A DNA stretch of 64,000 nucleotides from Clostridium sp. CAG:793 (GTDB lineage Bacteria; Bacillota; Clostridia; TANB77; CAG-508): the NCBI GenBank assembly GCA_000433915.1, contig HF993636.1, positions 5,480 to 69,479 on the forward strand, given 5' to 3'. The notes under the pieces are model-generated. The model worked only from the letters and a program-made list of their open reading frames with translations, ran no database searches and was not told where the DNA came from. Every line of letters starts with the position of its first letter. Positions within the stretch are counted from its first letter, which is position 1. Positions 1 through 8,436 of this stretch are shown piece after piece. The position numbers were made by a program, and so were the translations under genes.

Positions 1-735
1 TCCAGCTTCTCTTGAGATGCTCTTAATTTCTATTAATCCTTCATATATTTCTGGGATTTCTATTTCAAATAATTTTCTTACAAATTCTGTGCTAGCTCTT
101 GATAGGATAATTTGTGTTGATCCTTTTGCACCTTTTTCAACACTGATAATACATGTTTTTATTTTATCATTTACATGATATTTTTCAGTAGGTATTTGTT
201 CTTTCTTAGGCATAACTCCTTCTATCTTGCCTAAATCAAGTATAACTGCTCCACCATCTGCTTTTTGTACTAATCCTGTTATTATTTCGCCTTTTTTGTC
301 AGCAAATTCTTTGAATATTACGTCTCTTGATGCTTCTCTTATTTTTTGAGTAATTACTTGTTTTGCTGTTTGTGCTGCAATTCTTCCAAATTCTTTTGGC
401 ATTAATTCAAATTGTACTTTATCGCCAACTTCATAATCACTGTTTATTTCTTTAGCATCTTTTAAAGATATTTCTTTTTTATCATCTTCAACATTTTCAA
501 CAACATCTTTTTCTTGATATACGTGCATTTTTCCATCAATTTTATCTAATACTACTTTTACATTTTCATCTGAGCATTCAAAGTTTCTTTTATATGCTAC
601 AACAAGTGCTGATTCTATTGATTCCATTAGGAAGTCTTTATTTATTCCATTGTTTTTCTCTAGTTCATCCATTGCTAGTAATAACTCTGTAGTATCAATT
701 CCTTTATTTACTACCTTTGTTTCTTTTTTCTTCAT
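1..735 (-). CDS. nusA: Transcription termination/antitermination factor NusA (N-terminal part)
   Basis: NusA binds RNA polymerase and modulates pausing, termination and antitermination. About 245 codons are present and the gene continues past the left edge of the window. The translation starts MKKKETKVVNKG and contains the N-terminal polymerase-binding domain (about residues 1-130), then an S1 region with ADGGAVILDLGKIEGVMPKKEQ, and runs into the KH region, ending at ISREAG, which matches the NusA I-x-x-x-A/S-REAG motif. The ATG lies one base after the rimP stop, and its GGGAGG ribosome site is inside the last rimP codons, so the two genes are probably translationally coupled. Identity is very likely; the 3' end is not visible. 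Confidence 0.95.
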   Translation of the reverse strand, partial: MKKKETKVVNKGIDTTELLLAMDELEKNNGINKDFLMESIESALVVAYKRNFECSDENVKVVLDKIDGKMHVYQEKDVVENVEDDKKEISLKDAKEINSDYEVGDKVQFELMPKEFGRIAAQTAKQVITQKIREASRDVIFKEFADKKGEIITGLVQKADGGAVILDLGKIEGVMPKKEQIPTEKYHVNDKIKTCIISVEKGAKGSTQIILSRASTEFVRKLFEIEIPEIYEGLIEIKSISREAG

Positions 736-736
736 T

Positions 737-1210
737 TTAATTTTCCTCCCAATTAAAAACTGTTTTCATATTTGTTATATTATTTTTTTCTATGATTATT
801 TCTTTTTCATCTGATTTCTTTATTGTAACAGTATTATCGTCAAATTTTTCTAAGATTCCAATTATCGTTTTTTCTTTTTCTATTGCTTTATATAAATGTA
901 CTTCTACTTTTGAATTAAGATTTTGCTCTAATTGTTCGTCATCTCTAATTCTTCTTTCTATTCCTGGTGATGAAATTTCTAAGAAATATTGTGATTTTAT
1001 GAAATTCTTCTCATCTAAGAAGTCTGTAATACCATTATTAACTGTTTCACAATCATTTAAACTAATTCCTTCTTTTTTGTCTGTGTCAATGAATATTCTT
1101 AAATAATTGTCTTTTCCTTCTTTTTCATAAATTACATCATATATTTTGTAATTTAATTTTGTTATTATTGGCTCTATTGCCTCTTTTATTTTTGTTTCTA
1201 AAGCGGTCAT
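737..1210 (-). CDS. rimP: Ribosome maturation factor RimP
   Basis: RimP (157 aa) assists 30S subunit maturation in the cytoplasm. The N-terminal alpha/beta domain (residues about 1-85) carries the family pattern LRIFIDTDKKEGISLNDCETVNNGI followed by the signature YFLEISSPGIERRI. The C-terminal SH3-like domain occupies about residues 90-157. Its length is normal for the family. It is first in a rimP-nusA operon, as in most Bacillota, with a consensus promoter 90-115 bases upstream and a hairpin in the leader. nusA follows after a single base. Confidence 0.95.
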   Translation of the reverse strand: MTALETKIKEAIEPIITKLNYKIYDVIYEKEGKDNYLRIFIDTDKKEGISLNDCETVNNGITDFLDEKNFIKSQYFLEISSPGIERRIRDDEQLEQNLNSKVEVHLYKAIEKEKTIIGILEKFDDNTVTIKKSDEKEIIIEKNNITNMKTVFNWEEN

Positions 1211-1246
1211 ATTTAAAAACCTTTCTATTATTTATTAACATGAATT

Positions 1247-1273
1247 AAAGAGTGGAATTGGCTTCCACTCTTT
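1247..1273 (-). promoter_or_regulatory. Leader hairpin of rimP-nusA, possible NusA-responsive attenuator
   Basis: An 11-bp perfect stem (1247-1257 with 1263-1273) with a 5-base loop lies between the rimP promoter and the rimP start codon. On the minus strand the stem is followed by TTTAATTC, an interrupted U-tract. It could also serve as the terminator of glgP. Its position inside the predicted rimP-nusA leader resembles the nusA autoregulatory leader terminator that I recall from Bacillus subtilis. The structure is seen; its function is inferred. Confidence 0.6.
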
Positions 1274-1296
1274 GCTCTCACTTATGTAACAATTAC

Positions 1297-1326
1297 ATTA
1301 TAACTCATTTGTCTATATTTTGTCAA
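1297..1326 (-). promoter_or_regulatory. SigA promoter of rimP-nusA
   Basis: The minus strand reads a perfect TTGACA (1321-1326), an 18-base spacer and a perfect TATAAT (1297-1302), about 90 bases upstream of rimP. Confidence 0.8.
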
Positions 1327-1340
1327 TGCTTTCTTGGAAA

Positions 1341-3926
1341 TTAATTGTTATTCGTATCTGTTATCCATTTTACCAAATCTAAATTCATCGGATCTAATAT
1401 CATTTCATTTTTAGGTATTACTCTAAATGTATATCCATAATCTCCGCCATTTTTTAATTCTATTTTAGCACTGAATATATATTTATCTTTTTCAGTATCT
1501 TCTAGTTTCATTGATGTTATTTGTATATCATCAACTACTCCTTCTTCTGTAATCTTTCCATAGTAAACTTGGACATCTATGTTTTCTATTTTTATTAAAT
1601 CATTTGGTAATGTTATTTCACATCCTACTGTGATTTTATTTCCTGCATCTACTGTTATGTCATTGTAATTAGATTTACTTTGCATTATTTTTATGTTATT
1701 CCATTGTTTTGATATAATGTTTTTCCATTCATTATATTGACTTACTTTTTCTAAGTCATTGTAATATTTATTGCTTAAATTGCATAATGGTATGTACATT
1801 TTTGATACATAATCTTGTAGCATTCTTGCTGTACTAAATTTTCCTGCATTTGATATTATGCAATTTTTCATTATTTTTAGCCAATTATCAGAATATCCTT
1901 TTTCATTTTTATCATAATATGTTGGCATTATTTTATTTTCTAATGTATCATACATACTATTGGCATCTGCATCATCTTGTTCATCATAGTTTTTATATTC
2001 TGCATTTGTTCCAATTGTCCAGCCATTCTTTTGGTTGTAACCTTCTGCCCACCAACCATCTAATACGCTAAAGTTTATTACACCATTTACTGCTGCTTTT
2101 TGTCCACTTGTTCCAGATGCCTCTAATGGTCTACGAGGATTATTTAGCCAAACATCTACTCCTGATACTAGGTATCTCGACATTCCTATGTTATAGTTTT
2201 CTAATAAGAATATCTTTCCTTTGAATTGTGGCTTTAGTGCTAAATCATGAATAAACTGTATTAGTTTCTGTCCTTCTGCATCTTGTGGATGAGCTTTTCC
2301 TGCAAATATTATTTGTATTGGCATATTTTTTTCATTAAATATTTTTGTTATCCTTTCAAGATCTCTAAATATTAATGTAGCTCTTTTATATGTTGCAAAT
2401 CTTCTTGCAAATCCGATTGTTAATACATTTGGATCAAGTTTTCCTACTATTTCGTCAATATCTTCATATGAATAATTATATCTTCTAAGTCTTGTTACTG
2501 TTGAATTTTTTACTATTTTTAATAGTTTTTCTTTTCTAGCTTGATGTATTTTCCAAAGTTCTTCATCTGGTATCTTCTCTATGTCTTTCCATACATCATC
2601 GTCTTGAATATTGTCTTGCCAATATGGTCTTAAATATTCATTATATAAATCTTTCATTGTTGGTGCAAGCCATGAGCATGTATGTACTCCATTTGTTACA
2701 TAATCTATCGGTGCTTCATTTGCTGGAACATTTGTCCATACATCACCAAATAAATCTCTTGATACAGCTCCATGTAATTTACTAACACCATTTTTCTTTC
2801 CAGCAATTTTTAAAGCTAATATTCCCATGTTAAATCCTGATGTATTCACATCTTCTTGTGGTTTTGTTCCTAATTCTAAAAATTCCTGTTTTGATATTCC
2901 TAGCTTATCCCAATATTTATCAAAATATCTTTCAACTAAGTTTTTAGGGAATATATCATTTCCAGCAGGTACTGGTGTATGTGTTGTAAATACTGTTTCT
3001 GCTGATACAATGTTTCTTGCAATTTCAAATGATACTTGTTTTGTTTTCATTACATTTTTTATTAATTCTAATGTTAAGAATGATGAATGTCCTTCATTCA
3101 TGTGATATACAGTAGGCTTTAATCCTAATCTATATAGTAATTGTACTCCTCCCATTCCTAGTACAATCTCTTGTTGGATTCTCATTTCCTGGTCACCACC
3201 ATATAGGGTTGTTGTAACATCTCTATATTCTTCTATATTTGCTTCTATATCTGAATCTAATAAGTATAAAGTTACTCTTCCAACTTCAATTCTCCATACT
3301 TTTAAATAGATGTTTTTAAGAGGAAATTTTAATGATATTAAAAGATCATTTCCTTCATCATCTTTTACTGTATGTATTGGTAGTGTAGTTAAATCTACAT
3401 CTTTGTATACAGTTTCTTGCTGACCAAATCCATTTATCACTTGATGGAAATATCCATGTTTATATAATAATCCGATTCCTACTAAAGGAATTCCCATGTC
3501 ACTTGATGATTTTAAATGGTCTCCTGATAAAATTCCAAGTCCACCAGAATATATTGCTACTGTTTCATCTAAACCATATTCAGCTGAAAAATATGCAATT
3601 AAATCATGTGCATTATTAGGATATTTTTTGCTATACCATGTTGATTTTGCATCCATATAATCTTCAAAGTTTCTTACTATTTTATCATATTCTTTTAAAA
3701 ACTCTTGATCGCTTGCAGCTTCTTCTAATCTATCTTGTGAAACAAGTCTTAAAAATTTTACAGGATTTTTCTCGCATTTTTCCCATAAATCCATATCTAT
3801 CTTTTTAAATAATCTTAAAAATTCTGTATTCCATGACCACCATAAGTTGTATGATATATCATATAATTTGCTTATTCTTTTTGGTAATTGTGGTCTTACT
3901 GTAATTTTATTAAAAACGTAAGGCAT
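1341..3926 (-). CDS. glgP: Alpha-glucan (glycogen/maltodextrin) phosphorylase, GT35
   Basis: This enzyme releases glucose-1-phosphate from glycogen or maltodextrins with pyridoxal phosphate. The protein has 861 aa. It begins with the DUF3417-type N-terminal region (LYDISYNLWWSWN) of the short 'alpha-glucan family phosphorylase' type rather than the classical GlgP. The PLP site EASGTSGQKAAVNG is present, with the Schiff-base lysine at about K610. The region SAEYGLDETVAIYSGGLGILSGDH also fits the family. The ~100 C-terminal residues look like a beta-rich extension. It is a single-gene unit with its own promoter, and no other glycogen genes are nearby. The ribosome site GGAGGAAATTAT precedes the ATG. 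Confidence 0.93.
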   Translation of the reverse strand: MPYVFNKITVRPQLPKRISKLYDISYNLWWSWNTEFLRLFKKIDMDLWEKCEKNPVKFLRLVSQDRLEEAASDQEFLKEYDKIVRNFEDYMDAKSTWYSKKYPNNAHDLIAYFSAEYGLDETVAIYSGGLGILSGDHLKSSSDMGIPLVGIGLLYKHGYFHQVINGFGQQETVYKDVDLTTLPIHTVKDDEGNDLLISLKFPLKNIYLKVWRIEVGRVTLYLLDSDIEANIEEYRDVTTTLYGGDQEMRIQQEIVLGMGGVQLLYRLGLKPTVYHMNEGHSSFLTLELIKNVMKTKQVSFEIARNIVSAETVFTTHTPVPAGNDIFPKNLVERYFDKYWDKLGISKQEFLELGTKPQEDVNTSGFNMGILALKIAGKKNGVSKLHGAVSRDLFGDVWTNVPANEAPIDYVTNGVHTCSWLAPTMKDLYNEYLRPYWQDNIQDDDVWKDIEKIPDEELWKIHQARKEKLLKIVKNSTVTRLRRYNYSYEDIDEIVGKLDPNVLTIGFARRFATYKRATLIFRDLERITKIFNEKNMPIQIIFAGKAHPQDAEGQKLIQFIHDLALKPQFKGKIFLLENYNIGMSRYLVSGVDVWLNNPRRPLEASGTSGQKAAVNGVINFSVLDGWWAEGYNQKNGWTIGTNAEYKNYDEQDDADANSMYDTLENKIMPTYYDKNEKGYSDNWLKIMKNCIISNAGKFSTARMLQDYVSKMYIPLCNLSNKYYNDLEKVSQYNEWKNIISKQWNNIKIMQSKSNYNDITVDAGNKITVGCEITLPNDLIKIENIDVQVYYGKITEEGVVDDIQITSMKLEDTEKDKYIFSAKIELKNGGDYGYTFRVIPKNEMILDPMNLDLVKWITDTNNN

Positions 3927-3981
3927 ATAATTTCCTCCTTTGTAAACTAAAAAATCTTTTTTCTATTGTTATTCAACTTAT

Positions 3982-4010
3982 ATTATGACCTAACGATTTT
4001 TATTTGTCAA
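3982..4010 (-). promoter_or_regulatory. SigA promoter of glgP
   Basis: TTGACA (4005-4010), 17-base spacer, CATAAT (3982-3987) on the minus strand, about 55 bases upstream of the glgP start. Confidence 0.7.
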
Positions 4011-4047
4011 TAACATTTTGATTAAATTTTGCTCTATTATGTAAATA

Positions 4048-4068
4048 AGCCACGTAATATACGTGGCT
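4048..4068 (-). terminator. Terminator of the cad operon
   Basis: A 9-bp stem (4048-4056 with 4060-4068, sequence AGCCACGTA) with a 3-base loop lies 7 bases after the ATPase stop. It is followed on the minus strand by TTATTT. Confidence 0.7.
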
Positions 4069-4074
4069 ATAATT

Positions 4075-5952
4075 TTATTGTACTTTCATTGCTCTAAATG
4101 AGTTTAATACTGCAATTATTGTTACTCCAACATCCGCAAATACAGCTTCCCACATTGTTGCAATTCCTACTGCACTTAATATTAGTATTAACACCTTTAT
4201 AAAAATTGCAAATGCAATGTTTTCATGAGCTATCTTTATTGTTTTCTTAGCTACTTGTATTGCTTTAGCTACCTTAGAAGGCTCATCTGTCATTATTACA
4301 ATATCTGCCGCTTCAATAGCTGCATCTGATCCTAATCCTCCCATTGCAATTCCTATATCTGCTCTTGCAAGAACGGGGCTATCATTTATTCCATCTCCTA
4401 CAAAAGCAAGTGCCTTTGAATCATCTTTATTGTTTAATAATTCTTCAACTTTTGCTACTTTGTCTGCTGGTAATAATTCTGAATATATTTTATCTATATT
4501 TATTTCCTTTCCTACTTTGTCTGCAGCTTCTTTCTTATCTCCTGTAAGCATTACGATATTGCTTACTCCTTCTTTTCTAAGCATTTCTATTGCTTTTTTG
4601 CTATCTTCTTTTATCTCATCTGTTATTGCGATTCTACCAATGTATTTTCTATCTACTGCAACATACAATGTTGTTTTACTATTATCTGCTTTTTTTATTT
4701 CTACTTTTTCATTTATGAATTTTTCATTTCCAACGCAAACTTCTTTTCCATCTACTTTGCACATTACTCCTTTTCCTGCAATTTCATGTAGATCTAAAAT
4801 CTTGCTTTCATCAATTTCATCTATATACGCGTTTTTTACTGATGTTGCAACAGGATGTGATGAATAATGTTCTGCATAGGCTGCATATTTTAATATTTCT
4901 GCACATTTTTCTTTTCCCTCTTTATTTAAAGGATATGAATATTTAGTTTCATCTGCTAATATAATTTTATCTACTATAAATGTGCCTTTTGTTAGTGTTC
5001 CTGTTTTATCAAATACTATTGTGTCTAATTTTGCTAGGTAATCCATATAGTTACTTCCCTTTATTAATATTCCCTGTTTTGATGCTCCACCAATTCCTCC
5101 GAAAAAGCTTAGAGGTACTGATATTACTAATGCACAAGGGCATGATATAACTAAAAATGTTAATGCTCTATAAATCCATTCATATGGAGTTCCTATTTTT
5201 AATATAAAACTTGGCACTATTGCTATTATAAGTGCAAGTATTACAACTATTGGTGTATATACTTTAGAAAATTTAGTTATAAAATTTTCTGCAACTGCTT
5301 TTTTAGTTGTTGCATGCTGTACTAAGTCTAATATTTTGCATACAGTTGATTCTCCATATTCTTTTTCTACTTTTATTGTAATGATTCCTGTTAGGTTTAT
5401 GCATCCACTCAAAACTTCTGAATCAACTTGAACTTCACTTGGAAGTGATTCACCTGTTAGTGCTGCTGTATCGATATTTGAATTTCCTTCTATTATTATT
5501 CCATCTAGTGGTATCTTTTCTCCTGGTTTTACTACTATTATGTCTCCTACTTTTACTTTATCTGGAGATACTTTAGTTATTTTTCCATCATCTGATTTTA
5601 AATTAGCGTAGTCTGGTCTAATATTCATTAAATTTTCTATTGATTTTTTTGATTTATCAGTTGCTATTTCTTCAAACATTTCTCCAACATTGTAGAAAAT
5701 CATTACTGCAACTGCTTCAGGAAATTCTCCTATTATTAATGCTCCTACAGTTGCTATTGTCATTAAGAAATTTTCATCAAAGATTTCGCCCTCTTTTATA
5801 TTCTCAAAAGCTTCTTTTATTACTTCAAAACCAACTATTATGTAGCTGATTAAAAATAATACTGTACTTAGCCATGCAATCTGGCTTTTTAAAATTATCG
5901 CTGCTATCAATAAAATTACACTTGATACTATTTTAGCAATTTTTTCTTTCAT
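4075..5952 (-). CDS. cadA: Heavy-metal-translocating P1B-type ATPase (Cd/Zn/Pb efflux, CadA-like)
   Basis: An inner-membrane pump that exports divalent soft metals. The 625-aa protein has the phosphorylation motif DKTGTLT (Asp at about 315), the transmembrane metal site CPC (about 271-273, in SCPCALVIS), the actuator motif TGES, the P1B-specific SHPVA and the hinge GDGINDSP. About eight hydrophobic segments are arranged as in CadA/ZntA. It starts directly with the first helix (MKEKIAKIVSSVILL), so it has no N-terminal heavy-metal-binding domain and no Cys-x-x-Cys metal motif. It is downstream of a CadC-type repressor with a 64-base gap and is presumably metal-induced through that repressor. 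CPC plus a CadC partner favours Cd/Zn/Pb over copper. Confidence 0.92.
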   Translation of the reverse strand: MKEKIAKIVSSVILLIAAIILKSQIAWLSTVLFLISYIIVGFEVIKEAFENIKEGEIFDENFLMTIATVGALIIGEFPEAVAVMIFYNVGEMFEEIATDKSKKSIENLMNIRPDYANLKSDDGKITKVSPDKVKVGDIIVVKPGEKIPLDGIIIEGNSNIDTAALTGESLPSEVQVDSEVLSGCINLTGIITIKVEKEYGESTVCKILDLVQHATTKKAVAENFITKFSKVYTPIVVILALIIAIVPSFILKIGTPYEWIYRALTFLVISCPCALVISVPLSFFGGIGGASKQGILIKGSNYMDYLAKLDTIVFDKTGTLTKGTFIVDKIILADETKYSYPLNKEGKEKCAEILKYAAYAEHYSSHPVATSVKNAYIDEIDESKILDLHEIAGKGVMCKVDGKEVCVGNEKFINEKVEIKKADNSKTTLYVAVDRKYIGRIAITDEIKEDSKKAIEMLRKEGVSNIVMLTGDKKEAADKVGKEINIDKIYSELLPADKVAKVEELLNNKDDSKALAFVGDGINDSPVLARADIGIAMGGLGSDAAIEAADIVIMTDEPSKVAKAIQVAKKTIKIAHENIAFAIFIKVLILILSAVGIATMWEAVFADVGVTIIAVLNSFRAMKVQ

Positions 5953-6016
5953 TTACTTTTCCTTTTGTAATTCATTTGGATTTTAGGATATACCCATAAA
6001 CCATAAATTATTAACC

Positions 6017-6376
6017 TTATCTATTTATTGTGTGTATTACACCTTTTTCAAGTATTTCTTTTACACAATTATCTGATAATGAATAATAAACAATTTTTCC
6101 TTGTTTTCGTGCTTTTACAAGATTAAGTTCTTTTAGTGAACTTAATTGATGTGATATTGCTGATTTAGTTACACCTGTTATTGCAGCTAAGTCGCATCCA
6201 CACATTTCAGATATGTCTAATGCCCATAATATTTTTATTTTGGTTGGATCTGAAAAAATCTTATAAAAGTTTGCAAGTTCCTCTATCCTCTTGTCACTCG
6301 GTAGTTGCTCTATTACGCTATTTACAACATCTTCGTGTATAACTTGCATGTCACAGATTTCTATATCCTCGCTCAT
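6017..6376 (-). CDS. cadC: ArsR/SmtB-family metal-sensing repressor (CadC-type)
   Basis: A 119-aa winged-helix repressor. Helix 3 carries EMCGCDLAA (Cys59, Cys61), which matches the CadC metal site ELCVCD, and an N-terminal Cys8 corresponds to CadC Cys7, so a CadC-like Cd/Pb/Zn site is likely. The recognition helix is TKSAISHQLSSLKEL, followed by the wing KARKQGKIVYYSL. I chose the ATG at 6374-6376 because AAAGGAG sits 6 bases before it. The longer reading frame would start at a TTG that lies inside operator DNA. The P-type ATPase it likely controls follows in the same operon. Confidence 0.9.
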   Translation of the reverse strand: MSEDIEICDMQVIHEDVVNSVIEQLPSDKRIEELANFYKIFSDPTKIKILWALDISEMCGCDLAAITGVTKSAISHQLSSLKELNLVKARKQGKIVYYSLSDNCVKEILEKGVIHTINR

Positions 6377-6393
6377 ATTTCTCCTTTCTTTAG

Positions 6394-6444
6394 TTGAATG
6401 TTTATTCAATTAACATTATAGTTGAATATATATTCAACTGTCAA
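6394..6444 (-). promoter_or_regulatory. cad promoter with two CadC-type operators
   Basis: The minus strand reads TTGACA (6439-6444), an 18-base spacer and TATAAT (6415-6420). The spacer is exactly a perfect palindrome, GTTGAATATATATTCAAC (6421-6438). A second dyad, TTGAAT-N4-ATTCAA (6394-6409), lies just past the -10 at the start of transcription. Both match the ArsR/SmtB operator pattern with the same 6-4-6 half-site geometry. Repressor bound here would block both -35/-10 recognition and escape. Confidence 0.85.
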
Positions 6445-6467
6445 TAGATTTATGATAAATTTTTATA

Positions 6468-6505
6468 AAAAAAGAATGCTCCAATTTCTTGAAACATTCT
6501 TTTTT
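6468..6505. terminator. Terminator (A/T-flanked, probably bidirectional)
   Basis: An 11-bp stem (6468-6478 with 6495-6505, core AGAATG/CATTCT) has T-runs on either strand. It lies between the acyl-CoA synthetase stop and the cad promoter. Confidence 0.7.
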
Positions 6506-6574
6506 ATCTTATCTTTCTTTTCTATTTATCATAATGATACTCCATATTTATTTTTCAGGTTTATCATATCATTA

Positions 6575-8356
6575 CTACTTATTTATTGCAAGTGAATTTT
6601 GTTCAATTATTTTTTTCATTTCTTCTTGTCTTTTTACTTTTTTGGTTGTAGTTTTTATTAGTTCTTCATCTGTTAATATTAATTTTTGTATATGTTTATA
6701 TCTAGGAAATGTTGTATTAAGTTCTTTGATTTTATTCCACATAATATTGTAAATCTCTTTTTCATCTATATTTCCATATTTCTTTTTAACTTCTTCTTTA
6801 TCATATACTACTTTTACTGATAATTTGACATCATCTTTATCTTTCTCATCTGGCAAACCAAATACCATACATTCACTGACACATTCTATTCTGCCAACTA
6901 AAGTTTCCAATTCTTCTGGAAATACTTTTTTGCCGTTTTTTAATACAATCAAATTTTTATTTCTACCTGTAATAAATAAAAATCCATCTTTATCTATATA
7001 TCCCAAATCTCCTGTATAAAACCAGCCATTTTTTAATACTTCTGCTGTAGTTTCTGGCATCTCGTAATATCCCAGCATAACATTTGGGCCTTTTACTCTA
7101 ATCTCTCCTATGCCTTCTTCATCTTTATTTACTATTTCTATTTTATCATTTATCATTGGTTTTCCTACAGAACCATTGCGTATATTCCAATTGTTTTCGG
7201 CGCAAATTACTGGTGAAGTTTCACTTAATCCATACCCTTGAACAGTTTTAATTCCTAGATCATTAAATCCTTTTGAAATTAATGGATCAGCTGGTGCTCC
7301 ACCTGATATTATAAGTCTTAGTTCTCCTCCTAAAGCATCTATAACTGACTTGAATAATTTTCTTCTAACATCGATATGAATTTTTCTAAGCATATTACTA
7401 ATTTTTATTGCATTTTTTATTAATTTTGTTTTTCCCTGCTTATTTACTTCTTTCATTATTGTTTTGTATATAGCTTCAACTAATACCGGAACGCCGACAA
7501 ATAATGTAACTTTGTATTCATTTAAATTTTGTTTTATGTATCTTAATCCATCTGGAAATACTGTTTTTACACCACATGCTAGCATTACTATCATACATGT
7601 AGATCCAAATATATGGTGAAATGGTAAAAATGCTATATTAGTATCATTAGGTCTTATGTCTTCTACTTTTTGCATTGCATATATATTTGATACTATGTTT
7701 TTTTGTGATAACATTACTGCTTTTGATTTTGATGTTGTTCCAGATGTGAATAATAATATGCTCATTTTGTTATTGTCTATTTTGACATTATCATATTCTT
7801 TCTCTTTTTGCATATATTTTGAATTTTTGTTTTTCTTGTATTCTTTTCCTTTGTTTATTATTTCTGGTATACTTAAAAATCCTTGTTCATTTTCATTCAT
7901 ACAAATAAATGTGCAAATATTAGTTTTATTGTTTTCTTGTATTTTTAATATTTGAGGTGTTAACTTTTGATCAAATACTATGCACTCGGCTTTGCTTCTT
8001 ATTAATGAATTTTCTAATTCATCATATTGTAAATCTTTATCTAATGGTACTGATACTATTCCTCCTAATTGGTTTGCTAAATGTGTTACTACCCAGGCAT
8101 ATTGATTTTTTCCAATTATAGCAGTTCTTTTATTCTCTAGTCCCATTATATAGAACATTATTCCAAGATTATGTATATCTTCTGATAGTTTTTCGTAAGT
8201 TATATTAGTTTTTGTTCCGTCTTTTTCTTTTATTACAAATGCTGTATTTTCCTTATATTTTTTTGTTGATTCTTTTATTATTTCTTTAAAATTATTGTAC
8301 TCTTTTGCTTTAAACATCTTTTCTTTCATATCTTTTTCCTTTACTTCGTCAGCCAT
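6575..8356 (-). CDS. Long-chain acyl-CoA synthetase / AMP-binding enzyme
   Basis: Activates a carboxylic acid, probably a fatty acid, to its acyl-CoA by way of an acyl-adenylate. The 593-aa protein carries the ATP-binding loop LLFTSGTTSKSKAVMLSQKN, the A5 motif GYGLSETSPV, the A7 motif YTGDLGYIDKDGFLFITGR and the hinge NLIVLKNGKKVFPEELE. The catalytic C-terminal lysine region ends in TTTKKVKR. The first ATG has no clear ribosome site. The ATG ten codons further in (KDM) is preceded by AAAGGAAAAAGAT and may be the true start. A flavoenzyme resembling dienoyl-CoA reductase is encoded a few genes away. Substrate unknown. Confidence 0.88.
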   Translation of the reverse strand: MADEVKEKDMKEKMFKAKEYNNFKEIIKESTKKYKENTAFVIKEKDGTKTNITYEKLSEDIHNLGIMFYIMGLENKRTAIIGKNQYAWVVTHLANQLGGIVSVPLDKDLQYDELENSLIRSKAECIVFDQKLTPQILKIQENNKTNICTFICMNENEQGFLSIPEIINKGKEYKKNKNSKYMQKEKEYDNVKIDNNKMSILLFTSGTTSKSKAVMLSQKNIVSNIYAMQKVEDIRPNDTNIAFLPFHHIFGSTCMIVMLACGVKTVFPDGLRYIKQNLNEYKVTLFVGVPVLVEAIYKTIMKEVNKQGKTKLIKNAIKISNMLRKIHIDVRRKLFKSVIDALGGELRLIISGGAPADPLISKGFNDLGIKTVQGYGLSETSPVICAENNWNIRNGSVGKPMINDKIEIVNKDEEGIGEIRVKGPNVMLGYYEMPETTAEVLKNGWFYTGDLGYIDKDGFLFITGRNKNLIVLKNGKKVFPEELETLVGRIECVSECMVFGLPDEKDKDDVKLSVKVVYDKEEVKKKYGNIDEKEIYNIMWNKIKELNTTFPRYKHIQKLILTDEELIKTTTKKVKRQEEMKKIIEQNSLAINK

Positions 8357-8418
8357 TGTTAAAATGTAGCTTAACTCTTCATGTTATTTTACCATAGTAT
8401 TTATATTTTGAATATTAG

Positions 8419-8432
8419 ACCGCTCAGTCGGT
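8419..8432. repeat. GC-rich dyad ACCG-N6-CGGT upstream of the acyl-CoA synthetase
   Basis: A short inverted repeat (8419-8422 and 8429-8432) lies in the gap between the sigK stop and the synthetase start. It is GC-rich compared with its surroundings and resembles the half-sites of some TetR-family fatty-acid regulators. It has no U-tract, so it is a poor terminator. A regulatory role is a guess. Confidence 0.3.
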
Positions 8433-8436
8433 ACAA

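Noticed and set aside
6377..6409. Longer CadC N-terminus starting at TTG
   Set aside because: It overlaps the second operator dyad at the likely transcription start, has no ribosome site, and the inner ATG has AAAGGAG.
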